From Evansella sp. LMS18 (GTDB lineage: Bacteria; Bacillota; Bacilli; Bacillales; Salisediminibacteriaceae): DNA of 64,000 nucleotides. Made by a program: the position numbers and the translations under genes. The stretch is taken from contig NZ_CP093301.1 of NCBI RefSeq assembly GCF_024362785.1, positions 3,224,001 through 3,288,000 on the forward strand. Reading direction: 5' to 3'. The notes under the pieces are model-generated. The model worked only from the letters and a program-made list of their open reading frames with translations. It made no database searches and had not been told where the DNA came from. Below, piece after piece: positions 29,367 to 38,555 of the stretch; the first letter of the stretch is position 1, and every line of letters starts with the position of its first letter.

Positions 29367-30656
29367 ATGGATTGGGTTTTGGCTTTAGTGATTTTTATAA
29401 TAAGCTATGTTTTTATTATCAGCGAGAAGATTAACAGAGCGCTGATTGCATGTCTGGGCGGAGTATTTATGCTTTTTGCAGGAGTCATTGACCTGAATTC
29501 CGCTTTTTTGGAACATATCGACTGGCATACAATCGTGCTTCTTTTATCGATGATGATACTTGTATCAATTACAAGCCAGAGCGGCTTTTTTGAATTTCTT
29601 GCGGTGTCACTGGCAAAGTTGATCCACGGAAGGCCTGTCCCCTTGCTGATTGTGATTTCCACGTTGACGGCAATCGGTTCGGCATTCCTGAATAATGTGA
29701 CAACTGTGCTCCTAATCGTTCCTATCGTGCTTACTCTTACTAAAATGCTGAACATAACGGCTATACCTTATTTGATGGCAGCAATCATAGCCTCGAACAT
29801 AGGGGGGACTGCCACATTAATCGGGGACCCTCCTAACCTCATGATTGGCCAGGCTGTAGATCATTTAACTTTTAATGCCTTTCTCGTCAACCTTGGTCCC
29901 ATTGTCATTGTCATTTATATTGTGATAATGGCGGGAATTACTTTTCTGTACCGTAACCAGTTAATTGTGGCAAGAAAGAACCAGGAAATGCTCATGTCTG
30001 TCAGTCCGAAAAGTTATTTGAAGGACCGCCCGCTCCTGTTCAAGTCTGTCACAGTGTTAGTGCTTACAACGGCCGGTTTTATCATTCAGCCGCTTCTGAA
30101 CGTAGATATAACAAGTATTGCCATGGGAGGGGCTCTGCTTTTGATGCTCCTGACTCATGAAGATAAACAAACGGAAGAAATTTTTCAGACAATCGAATGG
30201 GTCACTTTGTTTTTCTTTGTGGGATTGTTTATGTTGGTTGGGGGATTAAAGGAAACCGGAATTATTGACGAAGTGGCAAAATCGATCATTTATTATACAG
30301 AAGGGGACCTGCCGAAAACTGCGATGTTGATTTTATGGGCGTCTGGGATCCTTTCTGGTTTTGTGGATAATATACCTTTCGTAGCAGCCATGATTCCTGT
30401 CATTCTTGAGTTCCAGGAATATGGTATGAACAATCTTGATCCCCTCTGGTGGGCGCTTGCCCTTGGAGCCTGTCTGGGAGGGAACGGAACATTGATAGGA
30501 GCAAGTTCCAACTTAATAGTAGCCGGACTGGCTGTAAAAGCGAAGCAGCCATTCACCTACATGGACTTTTTGAAAGTAGGGGCTCCTACAGCAATTATTT
30601 CCTTCGTGCTGTCGAGTTTGTATTTATACTTCCGTTACCTGGTTTATTTTCAGTAA
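29367..30656 (+). CDS. ArsB/NhaD-type (SLC13-like) membrane permease
   Basis: 429 residues with about eleven membrane spans. Two family repeats are visible: NNVTTVLLIVPIVLTL with SNIGGTATLIGDPPN near residues 130-165, and DNIPFVAAMIPV with LGGNGTLIGASSNLI near 335-390. This is the ion transporter superfamily of arsenite permeases, NhaD antiporters and P-protein. The transported ion cannot be determined; no arsR or arsC is nearby. ATG 29367 follows GGGGGAGG by about nine bases. Confidence 0.87.
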   Translation: MDWVLALVIFIISYVFIISEKINRALIACLGGVFMLFAGVIDLNSAFLEHIDWHTIVLLLSMMILVSITSQSGFFEFLAVSLAKLIHGRPVPLLIVISTLTAIGSAFLNNVTTVLLIVPIVLTLTKMLNITAIPYLMAAIIASNIGGTATLIGDPPNLMIGQAVDHLTFNAFLVNLGPIVIVIYIVIMAGITFLYRNQLIVARKNQEMLMSVSPKSYLKDRPLLFKSVTVLVLTTAGFIIQPLLNVDITSIAMGGALLLMLLTHEDKQTEEIFQTIEWVTLFFFVGLFMLVGGLKETGIIDEVAKSIIYYTEGDLPKTAMLILWASGILSGFVDNIPFVAAMIPVILEFQEYGMNNLDPLWWALALGACLGGNGTLIGASSNLIVAGLAVKAKQPFTYMDFLKVGAPTAIISFVLSSLYLYFRYLVYFQ

Positions 30657-30670
30657 ACCAGGTTTTTTTC
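30637..30670 (+). terminator. Terminator overlapping the permease gene end
   Basis: ACCTGGTTTA pairs with TAAACCAGGT around a 7-base loop and seven T follow. The permease stop codon lies at the start of the right arm. Confidence 0.88.
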
Positions 30671-30857
30671 GTTAATAAAGACTCATCAGCGATTAATTGT
30701 AAAGATAAGCTTGGTTAACTATCGTTGTTTATTTTCAGTAAAAGACGCTCGCTTGCATTATTTTGGTGCACTTCCCATAATTACCACCCCTTTATGTTCA
30801 TTTATAAGGAGCCAGTTGTTAAAGATAAGAGGAGAATATGGAAAAGGGGCGTTCACT

Positions 30858-31520
30858 TTGGAATACGGTACAATCATTTCGAGGACCATCGTTATTTATA
30901 TTGTGATCCTCCTTGTTTTTCGGTTCATGGGAAAGAGGGAAATAGGAGAGCTTTCTGTAGTAGACTTTGTAATCTCCATTATGCTTGCTGAGCTTGCGGT
31001 GCTGTCCATTGAAAATGTCAGTGTTCCTCTGGCAAGGCAGATCACTCCTATGCTCATATTAATGGTGATTCAAATCAGCCTCGCCTATATATCACTGAAA
31101 AGCCGTAAGCTCAGGAAGCTGATTGATGGCTCACCTTCTGTGATCATCCGCAATGGAAAAATTGACGAAAAGGAAATGAGAAAACAGCGCTATAATTTTG
31201 ACGACTTACTGCTTCAGCTCCGGCAGAAGGATGTCAGGTATATGTCTGACGTGGAATTCGCTATTCTCGAGCCGTCCGGTGATCTTTCAATTATAAAGAA
31301 AGAGGAAGGGAAGGAACAAAATCCAAGTGCTGTATCTTACCTTCCTCTTCCGTTAATACTTGACGGGAGAGTGCAAAATGACCATTTAAAGGAGATCGGC
31401 AGAAATCAGCTGTGGCTGAGGCAGGAACTCAGGAAGCTTGGCTACAGGGATGTGAAAAAAATTTCATACTGCTCTCTGGATAGAAATGATCAGTTATTTA
31501 TCGACCTGATTGATGAATAG
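30858..31520 (+). CDS. DUF421 (YetF-like) membrane protein
   Basis: 220 residues. Three N-terminal membrane spans include VFRFMGKREIGELSVVDFVISIMLAELA, the hallmark of DUF421. A cytoplasmic domain holds VIIRNGKIDEKEM and RYNFDDLLLQLRQKDV. Members include the YetF and YdfS/YkjA proteins of spore formers; biochemical role is unsettled. The best start is TTG 30858, eight bases after AAAGGGG, matching the family N-terminus (EYGTII); the frame is open 49 codons further up without support. Confidence 0.85.
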   Translation: MEYGTIISRTIVIYIVILLVFRFMGKREIGELSVVDFVISIMLAELAVLSIENVSVPLARQITPMLILMVIQISLAYISLKSRKLRKLIDGSPSVIIRNGKIDEKEMRKQRYNFDDLLLQLRQKDVRYMSDVEFAILEPSGDLSIIKKEEGKEQNPSAVSYLPLPLILDGRVQNDHLKEIGRNQLWLRQELRKLGYRDVKKISYCSLDRNDQLFIDLIDE

Positions 31521-31563
31521 AAAAAGGACATGGTTTCCACACGGGAGCTCCATGTCCTTTTTG
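31521..31563. terminator. Bidirectional terminator between the DUF421 gene and spoVB
   Basis: AAAAAGGACATGG pairs perfectly with CCATGTCCTTTTT (13 bp). Confidence 0.88.
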
Positions 31564-31593
31564 GTTTTTGACTTCAGCATGCAGGCTGCGGGC

Positions 31594-33147
31594 TCACCTG
31601 ATGAAGTTCCGCAGAAGGGGAATGCGTGCAGCTTCTTCTTTCTTGATCAGCCCCATTCCGGAAATGATCAGGAAGTAAAAGAAACCGGCTAGTACTATAA
31701 GCAATAACGTCCTCGGCAAAAGATCAGCCTGGGTGAATGAATGGTCCCAGAGCCAATGGGCGAGAGCACCGGTGATAACTATTGCTGTTAACACTTTAAA
31801 TATATCCCTGATGTTTAAAGTAAAGCTGATTGTTTTAACGAGAGTAGCGAAATGCAGCAATGTTACAAGGAGAAAACCGATAACGATAGCGAGTGCTGCT
31901 CCCATAATACCAAGCTCGGGTCTTGAGGCAAGGACAAATATTGCTGCTATTTTTACAAAGGCTCCGATAAAACTGTTTATCATTGCAGCTTTGGCGAGGC
32001 TCAGAGCCTGGAGAGCAGCCTGAAGCGGGCCCTGAAGGTACAGCATAAGGCTGAAAGGCGCCATGATTTTCAAATAGGCAGCTACTGTAGGCGCATTATA
32101 TACGAGTTCCATAATAGGTTCTGCAAAAACATATAGAATGACTACAGAGCAGCCCCCTGAGACAAAAGCGAGCCTCAATGCCTGTTCAAGCCGGTGGTGT
32201 ATCATTTTATAGTTGTTCTGGTGGGCGGCTTCACTGATGGCTGGCACGAGGGAGACAGACAAAGAATAAGTAATGAAAGTTGGCAGCAAAAGCATCGGGA
32301 TTACATAACCGGCTAGTTCTCCGTACTGTGATGTCGCCACGACTGTGGCCACTCCAGCCAGAGCCAGTGACTGGGCTACAACAATTGGTTCAAAGAAGAA
32401 AGAAACAGAACCAATCAGTCTGCTTCCTGTTGTTGGCAAGGCTATTGCCAGTAAATCATTAAGAGTATCCCTCCCGTCTTTTGCGTAAGTGAAAAAACGG
32501 CGCCTTACCCGGAACTTCTTTTTCCGTTTGAACGTATATACCATGTATAGTAATGAGGCGAGCTCTCCAAGCACAGCGGAAAGCATTGCTCCGGCGGCAG
32601 CATACTCGATGCCATACGGTAAAAAAGCAGTTGTGAATGTGGCTACGAGTGTAATTCTTACCATCTGTTCGATAATCTGCGAATAAGCTGTGGGTTTCAT
32701 ATTCTGAAGGCCCTGGAAATACCCTCTTAGTACAGAGGATAACGCGACGATCGGCACTATCGGAGAAATGGCCACCAAAGGATAAAAAGCCCTCGGGTCT
32801 GTGAGGAGATGCCGTGAAATTAACGGTGCACCGATTATCATCAAAACTGTAAATATAATACTCAGAACGGCAGTGACAGACAATGAAACTACGAGAATAC
32901 GTTTTATTTTTGTCCGGTCATTATCTGCATCCGCTTCAGCTACAAGCTTGGAAATTGCCACCGGAAGGCCGAGCTGTGTCAGGGTGATTATCAGCAATAG
33001 GGTGGGCACTGCCATCATGTACAGCCCAACCCCTTCAGCCCCCATAATTCTTGCCACGACAATTTTATTGGCAAACCCAAGAATCCGGGTTATGAGCCCG
33101 GCCATTATTAAAATGAATGCTCCTTTCAGGAAAGACTGCTTTGTCAT
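31594..33147 (-). CDS. spoVB: Stage V sporulation protein B (MOP-family flippase)
   Basis: 517 residues (B. subtilis SpoVB 518). About 14 membrane spans of the MATE/MOP polysaccharide-exporter fold. The N-terminus MTKQSFLKGAFIL, LGFANKIVVARIMGAEGVGLYMM and RGYFQGLQNMKPTAYSQIIEQ are typical of SpoVB. It is needed for spore cortex synthesis, proposed to flip lipid-linked peptidoglycan precursors. ATG 33147 follows GCAGGGGGG at short spacing; the 43 additional upstream codons lack a start signal. Location near the TIGR04086 gene, comN and secD matches B. subtilis. Confidence 0.92.
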   Translation of the reverse strand: MTKQSFLKGAFILIMAGLITRILGFANKIVVARIMGAEGVGLYMMAVPTLLLIITLTQLGLPVAISKLVAEADADNDRTKIKRILVVSLSVTAVLSIIFTVLMIIGAPLISRHLLTDPRAFYPLVAISPIVPIVALSSVLRGYFQGLQNMKPTAYSQIIEQMVRITLVATFTTAFLPYGIEYAAAGAMLSAVLGELASLLYMVYTFKRKKKFRVRRRFFTYAKDGRDTLNDLLAIALPTTGSRLIGSVSFFFEPIVVAQSLALAGVATVVATSQYGELAGYVIPMLLLPTFITYSLSVSLVPAISEAAHQNNYKMIHHRLEQALRLAFVSGGCSVVILYVFAEPIMELVYNAPTVAAYLKIMAPFSLMLYLQGPLQAALQALSLAKAAMINSFIGAFVKIAAIFVLASRPELGIMGAALAIVIGFLLVTLLHFATLVKTISFTLNIRDIFKVLTAIVITGALAHWLWDHSFTQADLLPRTLLLIVLAGFFYFLIISGMGLIKKEEAARIPLLRNFIR

Positions 33148-33316
33148 AAACCCCCCTGCTTTCTGTAAAAAATCATGGATTTTTTCATTAAGAATGTATA
33201 TGCTGAAAAGGGGGTCAAGCATGACAAGTTTGAAAATATAACCTTTATATATTACGTTTTTAATATAACGCCGCACTTTGACTGCAGAATTTTGTACAGA
33301 GAAGGAGAATGTTTAA

Positions 33317-34123
33317 GTGGAATGGAGAAATTTATACCGCGGAGCAATGATGGGGACCAGCGATCTCATACCTGGTGTCAGCGGGGGGACCATAGCGGTT
33401 TTGCTTGGAATATACGATCAGTTTATAGGAGCGATTAGCGGGATATTCAGTAAAGACTGGAAAAGGCATCTGCTTTTCCTTATCCCATTGGGAATGGGAA
33501 TGGTCCTGGCAATATTCTCGCTGAGTAACCTGATAGAATGGCTTCTTACATATCATTTTGAACCGACACAATTTTTCTTTTTGGGACTTATTATAGGAAT
33601 CATTCCATTACTCGTCCGGAACGCCCGTTTAAAAGAAACATTTACTGTAAAACATTATGCCGCCCTGATAGCCGCTGCACTCCTCGTAGGCAGCATGGGG
33701 CTCCTTCCCGCAGAGGAATCCTCGGCTCTGATTGAGTTAACATCATTTTCAGCAGCAGCAGGGCTGTTCTTTTCAGGCTGGCTGGCAAGCATGTCCATGC
33801 TTCTTCCCGGGATCAGCGGTTCTTTTGTTCTTCTGCTGCTCGGTGTATACCGGACTGCAATAAACGCATTGGCTACTCTCAATTTCCCTGTCATTTTGAC
33901 TATCGGGGCAGGAGTTGCTATAGGATTTATCGTCAGCAGTAAATTGATTAAATTCCTGCTTCAGAATTATCCTGTGATGGTGTATGCGGTGATTATTGGG
34001 CTTGTGGCAGGGTCAACTGTCGTGGTTTATCCGGGAATTACAAGTATGGCTGCTCTGTTTCCCAGCATCATTACTTTTATTGGAGGCGCAGCTACAGCGC
34101 TGCTCCTTGGCGGTAAAAATTAA
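33317..34123 (+). CDS. DUF368 family polyprenyl-phosphate transporter (PopT-like)
   Basis: 268 residues with eight or so membrane spans. The two DUF368 repeats are visible as GTSDLIPGVSGGTIAVLLGIYD (near 13-34) and SMLLPGISGSFVLLLLGVY (near 158-176). The family has been shown to recycle undecaprenyl phosphate across the cytoplasmic membrane, a role important at alkaline pH in some bacteria. GTG 33317 follows AAGGAG. It is divergent from spoVB and upstream of comN. Confidence 0.88.
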   Translation: MEWRNLYRGAMMGTSDLIPGVSGGTIAVLLGIYDQFIGAISGIFSKDWKRHLLFLIPLGMGMVLAIFSLSNLIEWLLTYHFEPTQFFFLGLIIGIIPLLVRNARLKETFTVKHYAALIAAALLVGSMGLLPAEESSALIELTSFSAAAGLFFSGWLASMSMLLPGISGSFVLLLLGVYRTAINALATLNFPVILTIGAGVAIGFIVSSKLIKFLLQNYPVMVYAVIIGLVAGSTVVVYPGITSMAALFPSIITFIGGAATALLLGGKN

Positions 34124-34189
34124 TTTAGTCAGTGGGGGATGAACAAACCCCACTGATTAAAGGTTCACTTTATCTGGGGAGGCATTGAA

Positions 34190-34498
34190 ATGGAAAAAGA
34201 AAAAATACAGGTATGGAAAGAGGAAATTGAGCCGGTTTTAAATAGTAAAGCGGAAGAATTACAAATGCTGGGCTATGAGAATGTGTCTCCGGAAGATGTC
34301 TGGGAATGCTTCACTGCGAAACTTCCGAGAATTGAAGTCCCGGAAGAGGTCAGGCCGCACTGGATTGTAGCTGAAGTATTCAGGCTTAGAGCCCATGATT
34401 ATATGAACTGGCTGACTGTTGCTGCATATAAGGGGCCGGATTGGTTTAAAGACGATGAGCCGGTTGATGGCCGTCTTAGTACTCGTAAAAATAGTTAG
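34190..34498 (+). CDS. comN: Post-transcriptional regulator ComN
   Basis: 102 residues (B. subtilis ComN 98). It is a small soluble helical protein with PEDVWECFTAKLPR and HDYMNWLTVAAYKG blocks typical of the family. In B. subtilis ComN controls comE mRNA and localises with DivIVA. The start follows GGGGAGG. Its place between spoVB and secDF is conserved. Confidence 0.88.
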   Translation: MEKEKIQVWKEEIEPVLNSKAEELQMLGYENVSPEDVWECFTAKLPRIEVPEEVRPHWIVAEVFRLRAHDYMNWLTVAAYKGPDWFKDDEPVDGRLSTRKNS

Positions 34499-34621
34499 TC
34501 CAGGGATAAAATGGTAATTTCATAAAGAAAAGTGATTGGGAAACTGGGGATAACGGTTCATAAAGAAAAGGAAGCATTGCACGATTTTTTTTGAATCGCT
34601 ATAATAAGACTATTGATTTTA

Positions 34622-34650
34622 TTGATATAGTAACGATTATTCAGTATATA
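34622..34650 (+). promoter_or_regulatory. Sigma-A promoter of secD-secF
   Basis: TTGATA (34622-34627), a 17-base spacer and TATATA (34645-34650), giving a leader of about 128 bases. Confidence 0.65.
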
Positions 34651-34784
34651 AAGGGAACTTTAGCAGTTCTGCGGGAAAGGTCTGCAGGACAGCTTCTGAT
34701 ATTAACTTTCTAAACATCCATCATCGCCGTGCAGGGAGATCAATATCTCTCCAGGAAGCAGCATTTAAGGAGGATCATTCGTTC

Positions 34785-36095
34785 ATGAAGAAAAAGAGAG
34801 GGGTCAAAAAAGGGTATATTGCCGCATTTTTTGTGATTGTGGCTGCGTTTGCTGCGTTAATAGCTTCAAATGTCCTTGACCATGCGGAAGAAATTAGCTT
34901 AGGTCTTGATTTACAGGGAGGATTTGAGGTCCTTTACGAAGTGCACCCTATTGATGAAGGGCAGCAGATGGACCGGGAATTGCTCACTGATACAGTTGCG
35001 GCCCTGAATGCCCGGATTAACGTCCTTGGTGTATCGGAGCCGAACGTAACTATTGAGGGGGACGACCGGGTACGTGTCCAGCTTGCGGGTGTTACAGACC
35101 AGCAGGCCGCCCGGGAACTGCTTGCAACTGAAGCACGATTATCGTTCCGTGATGTAGACGATAACTTAATGCTTGACGGGTCGGACCTTGTGGAAGGCGG
35201 GGCGAGACAAAGCTTCCATCCGGACACGAACCAGCCGATTGTTACAGTTACTCTTGAAGATGCAAATCTTATGGGTGATGTCAGCCAGGAGATAATGCAG
35301 AATCCGGATAACCGTATGGCTATCTGGCTTGACTACGATGAAGAGGATTCTTTTTACGAAGAAATCCAGAAAGAAGATTCAAAAATAGTTTCTGCCCCTA
35401 CGGTCAGAAGTGTTCTTCGTACAACTGATATTATGATTGAAGGTAATTTCACTGTGGAATCTGCTCAGCAGCTTGCAGGAGTTTTAAATGCCGGAGCACT
35501 TCCTGTTGAACTTGAGGAGCTTTCTGCTAACGCAGTAGGTGCTTCGCTCGGTGAGAGGGCGATGGACCAGGCAATCTATGCAGGCTTCATTGGGATAGGC
35601 CTGATATTTGCTTATATGATTTTTTACTACAGGTTTATGGGGCTTGTCGCTCTTGTTACTTTAAGTATATATATTTACCTGGTGCTTGTTGTATTCAACT
35701 GGATGAATGCTGTTCTTACGCTTCCAGGTATAGCGGCGTTAATCCTTGGAGTGGGGATGGCAGTTGACGCCAATATTATTACTTTCGAGCGGATAAAGGA
35801 TGAGCTGAGATCCGGCAAGTCTACTATGAGTGCTTTCCGGGCAGGAAGCCGCCGTTCCTTATCCACTATCCTGGATGCTAATATAACAACCATTCTGGCC
35901 GCTGCCGTACTGTTCTATTTTGGTACAAGTGCTGTTCAAGGTTTTGCTGTCATGCTCATTGTTAGTATTCTTACCAGTTTCCTGACTGCAGTATTCGGCT
36001 CAAGATTACTTCTCGGACTTTGGGTAAACAGCCGGGTGCTCAACCAGAAACCGCGTATGTTTGGTGTAAAGGAGCGTGAAATCAGTGAACTTTGA
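34785..36095 (+). CDS. secD: Protein translocase subunit SecD
   Basis: 436 residues. It has an N-terminal span, the LGLDLQGG motif near residue 42, a large extracytoplasmic P1 region, and five C-terminal spans with GMAVDANIITFERIKDE. SecD uses the proton or sodium gradient to assist late steps of Sec export. Start ATG follows AAGGAGG. B. subtilis has one fused SecDF; here secD ends in a different frame from secF, with an 11-base overlap. Confidence 0.94.
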   Translation: MKKKRGVKKGYIAAFFVIVAAFAALIASNVLDHAEEISLGLDLQGGFEVLYEVHPIDEGQQMDRELLTDTVAALNARINVLGVSEPNVTIEGDDRVRVQLAGVTDQQAARELLATEARLSFRDVDDNLMLDGSDLVEGGARQSFHPDTNQPIVTVTLEDANLMGDVSQEIMQNPDNRMAIWLDYDEEDSFYEEIQKEDSKIVSAPTVRSVLRTTDIMIEGNFTVESAQQLAGVLNAGALPVELEELSANAVGASLGERAMDQAIYAGFIGIGLIFAYMIFYYRFMGLVALVTLSIYIYLVLVVFNWMNAVLTLPGIAALILGVGMAVDANIITFERIKDELRSGKSTMSAFRAGSRRSLSTILDANITTILAAAVLFYFGTSAVQGFAVMLIVSILTSFLTAVFGSRLLLGLWVNSRVLNQKPRMFGVKEREISEL

Positions 36096-37014
36096 ACATG
36101 AAAATACAAAAATTGATTTTGTAAAGCACAGAAAGAAGTTTTTCATATTTTCCGGGCTTTTGCTTATGACGGGGGTAATACTCCTGGTGACGCTCGGCCT
36201 GAATCTGGGAATTGATTTCCGCAGCGGTACAACGGTTGAAGTTCTTGCGGACGAGACTGTAACTGCCGAAGAAATTGCCGGGGAGTTTCAGGAGCTCGTG
36301 CTAGAGCCTGATGACATTACTTTGGCCGGAGGGACAAATGATATTGCGAGAGCTGCATTTATCGGGGCTTTAGGCCAGCAGGAAACGCTGGAAGTCCAGG
36401 CCCACTTTGAAGAGCTGTACGGGAATACTCCAAACGTGAGTACCGTTACTCCAATTGTTGGGGAAGAGCTGGCGCGGAACGCTATAATATCTGTTCTTAT
36501 TGCTGCGGTGGGAATAATAATTTACGTGACAATAAGATTCGAGTTCCTGTATGGTATATCGGCAATCATCGCCTTGTTCCATGATGCTTTGTTTATATTA
36601 ACGGTTTTTGCCATTGCGCAAATGGAAGTTAATATTCCGTTCATTGCGGCAGTGCTAACGATAATAGGTTATTCTATAAACGATACGATTGTAACCTTTG
36701 ACAGGATCAGAGAAAATATGAGTTATGAAAAACGGGTCAAAACGTTTGATGACCTGGCGAGAGTGGTTAATAAAAGCCTTGTGCAGACTCTTGCAAGATC
36801 TATTAACACGGTGCTTACTGTTGTTTTCGCTGCAGCTGCTTTATTTATCTTCGGCGGTGAAGCAATCAGGACATTCTCTTTCGCTCTCGTAGTGGGGCTT
36901 GTAGCTGGTACTTATTCATCTCTGTTTATAGCTGCTCAGCTATGGATGGTGCTGAAATGGAAACAGCTCCAGCGTAAAAAGAAACAGCGGACAGCAGAAC
37001 CGACAGAAGCATAA
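36085..37014 (+). CDS. secF: Protein translocase subunit SecF
   Basis: 309 residues. The LGIDFRSGTTVEV motif near residue 45 and six spans with GYSINDTIVTFDRIREN mark SecF. The start is GTG 36085, nine bases after AAAGGAG located inside secD; GTG 36076 is too close to it. The 11-base overlap with secD suggests coupling. The tail is Lys/Arg/Gln-rich. A perfect terminator follows. Confidence 0.93.
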   Translation: MNFEHENTKIDFVKHRKKFFIFSGLLLMTGVILLVTLGLNLGIDFRSGTTVEVLADETVTAEEIAGEFQELVLEPDDITLAGGTNDIARAAFIGALGQQETLEVQAHFEELYGNTPNVSTVTPIVGEELARNAIISVLIAAVGIIIYVTIRFEFLYGISAIIALFHDALFILTVFAIAQMEVNIPFIAAVLTIIGYSINDTIVTFDRIRENMSYEKRVKTFDDLARVVNKSLVQTLARSINTVLTVVFAAAALFIFGGEAIRTFSFALVVGLVAGTYSSLFIAAQLWMVLKWKQLQRKKKQRTAEPTEA

Positions 37015-37020
37015 TTTGTA

Positions 37021-37047
37021 AGAGGCGCCTTGGCGCCTCTTTTTATT
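37021..37047 (+). terminator. Terminator of secD-secF
   Basis: AGAGGCGCC pairs with GGCGCCTCT, then TTTTATT. Confidence 0.92.
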
Positions 37048-37204
37048 GATGAGGAACTATAAAACTGCCGTATGTATACGGATTGGAGAGTTGCATGAAC
37101 AGTAAGGTAATTTGCATTCTTTAACCTAAGTAGCTCTCAAGAATGATCTTGTTTCCTGTAAGGTAGTTGATTAACTTAGTAAAAGTACCTCAAGAAGGCC
37201 TTGC

Positions 37205-37612
37205 GTTCCCTGAGAGAGGCGTTTCGTTAGTCTGAGGGAACGAAAGAGGCATATTCGTTCCCTGAGAATTGCGTTTCGTTAGTCTGAGGGAACGAAAGAG
37301 GCATATTCGTTCCCTGAGAATTGCGTTTCGTTAGTCTGAGGGAACGAAAGAGGCATATTCGTTCCCAGAGAGATGCGTTTCGTTAGTCTGAGGGAACGAA
37401 AGAGGTATATTCGTTCCCTGAGAGATGCGTTTCGTTAGTCTGAGGGAACGAAAGAGGCATATTCGTTCCCAGAGAGATGCGTTTCGTTAGTCTGAGGGAA
37501 CGAAAGAGGCATATTCGTTCCCTGAGAGATGCGTTTCGTTAGTCTGAGGGAACGAAAGAGTAAGAAACATTCCCAAAGAGATATGCTTTATTAGTCGGGG
37601 ATAAAAAAAGGA
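37205..37612. repeat. 52-bp tandem hairpin array, 7 units plus a degenerate eighth
   Basis: GTTCCC recurs at 37205, 37257, 37309, 37361, 37413, 37465 and 37517, exactly 52 bases apart; a decayed copy follows to about 37612. Each unit has TTCGTTCCCT, a 23-base centre, the inverse AGGGAACGAA (37235 to 37547) and a 9-base linker, so each can form a 10-bp hairpin (the first left arm is imperfect). The centres are almost identical. It lies between the convergent secF and the NERD gene. There are no unique spacers, so it is not a CRISPR array. Confidence 0.95.
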
Positions 37613-37637
37613 AGTTCAAGAGATGAAAACATCTCGT

Positions 37638-38555
37638 TTATAAGTAATATGAATTTTTCCCCTTATGGATTAATTGATAGTTGGTTTCTAATACACTCCA
37701 AATGGCTTTCCTCGAATACAAGTAATCACACCAGCGCTCTATGGCCTTCACGGTTAGCACCATATCTGGAAACAGAAGCTTCAAATCTTTAGCTGCCTGG
37801 AGTATACATAATTTATTTTCTTCTGTGTGACCGCAAGCGGAGCATTTTGTGGTGTATTTGCTGATTGCAACCTTAAACGATTGGCACATTCTGCAAGTAA
37901 CGCCTTTTTGCAACTCCTCATATTTGTACGAAGGGAGGCGATCATATGGTGAATCAATTACATGCCTGCTTAACAGGAATTGCGTCAGCTGCTGATGGCT
38001 TCCATTCAATTCAGATGGGGCTTGATTCAGTTTTTTCAACAAATAATTTAACTGTCCCGGGAAAAAAGCAGGCAGATCAAGCGGGGTCTGGTATAAGGTG
38101 AAAAGAGGGTTTGTAAAAACTAGGTAAGGTTCAATTGCCATTTTGATATTCCGTGCATGAAGCAGCGAGCGAAGAAGTGTTTCACACCGCTTCAACTGGT
38201 GAAACGGATTTGTAATTGCCTTGCCTGTCGTTTTTCTGAACCAGTCGCCATTTTTAATGTAATAATCGCCTTCAAAGTTTTTCACTTCAAAAAGGTAAAT
38301 CGTCTTCTGAGAAAGCAGCAAGGTATCGATCTGGAAAGTGGTATTATTTTGCTCTAAGAGGAGATCGCAGAGGATGAGAGAGTTGCTCGTTAAAGTTGCC
38401 AGCAGGGAGTCCAGGTAGCATTCGCCTTCATATCCTTTTAATTTGCTGAAATAATAGTCGTTGGTCTCTTCAGGGAGGAGAAAACGGGAACGCAGGAGTT
38501 TAAGGAGTGCCAGCACAGGAGGTTCGGTACGGAGTTTGATGAAATTTGGCTTCAT
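37638..38555 (-). CDS. NERD domain nuclease-related protein with zinc ribbon
   Basis: 305 residues. Residues about 45-160 match the NERD domain: an ID...LL core and EVKNFEGDYYI, containing the ExK-type catalytic signature of restriction-like nuclease folds. The C-terminal third has a CxxC...CxxC zinc-ribbon (CRMC at about 222, CSAC at about 238) and a helical tail. Substrate and role are unknown; NERD proteins are usually plasmid or DNA-metabolism related. ATG 38555 follows AAAGGGG. It interrupts the usual secDF-to-recJ order and converges on the 52-bp hairpin array. Confidence 0.85.
   Translation of the reverse strand: MKPNFIKLRTEPPVLALLKLLRSRFLLPEETNDYYFSKLKGYEGECYLDSLLATLTSNSLILCDLLLEQNNTTFQIDTLLLSQKTIYLFEVKNFEGDYYIKNGDWFRKTTGKAITNPFHQLKRCETLLRSLLHARNIKMAIEPYLVFTNPLFTLYQTPLDLPAFFPGQLNYLLKKLNQAPSELNGSHQQLTQFLLSRHVIDSPYDRLPSYKYEELQKGVTCRMCQSFKVAISKYTTKCSACGHTEENKLCILQAAKDLKLLFPDMVLTVKAIERWCDYLYSRKAIWSVLETNYQLIHKGKNSYYL

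Noticed and set aside
29310-30656. Arsenic resistance operon
   Set aside because: The permease has ArsB/NhaD-type motifs, but no arsR, arsC or other arsenic gene is adjacent, so the substrate is left open.
37205-37612. CRISPR-like array
   Set aside because: The whole 52-bp unit is repeated, with no unique spacers, and no cas genes are nearby.
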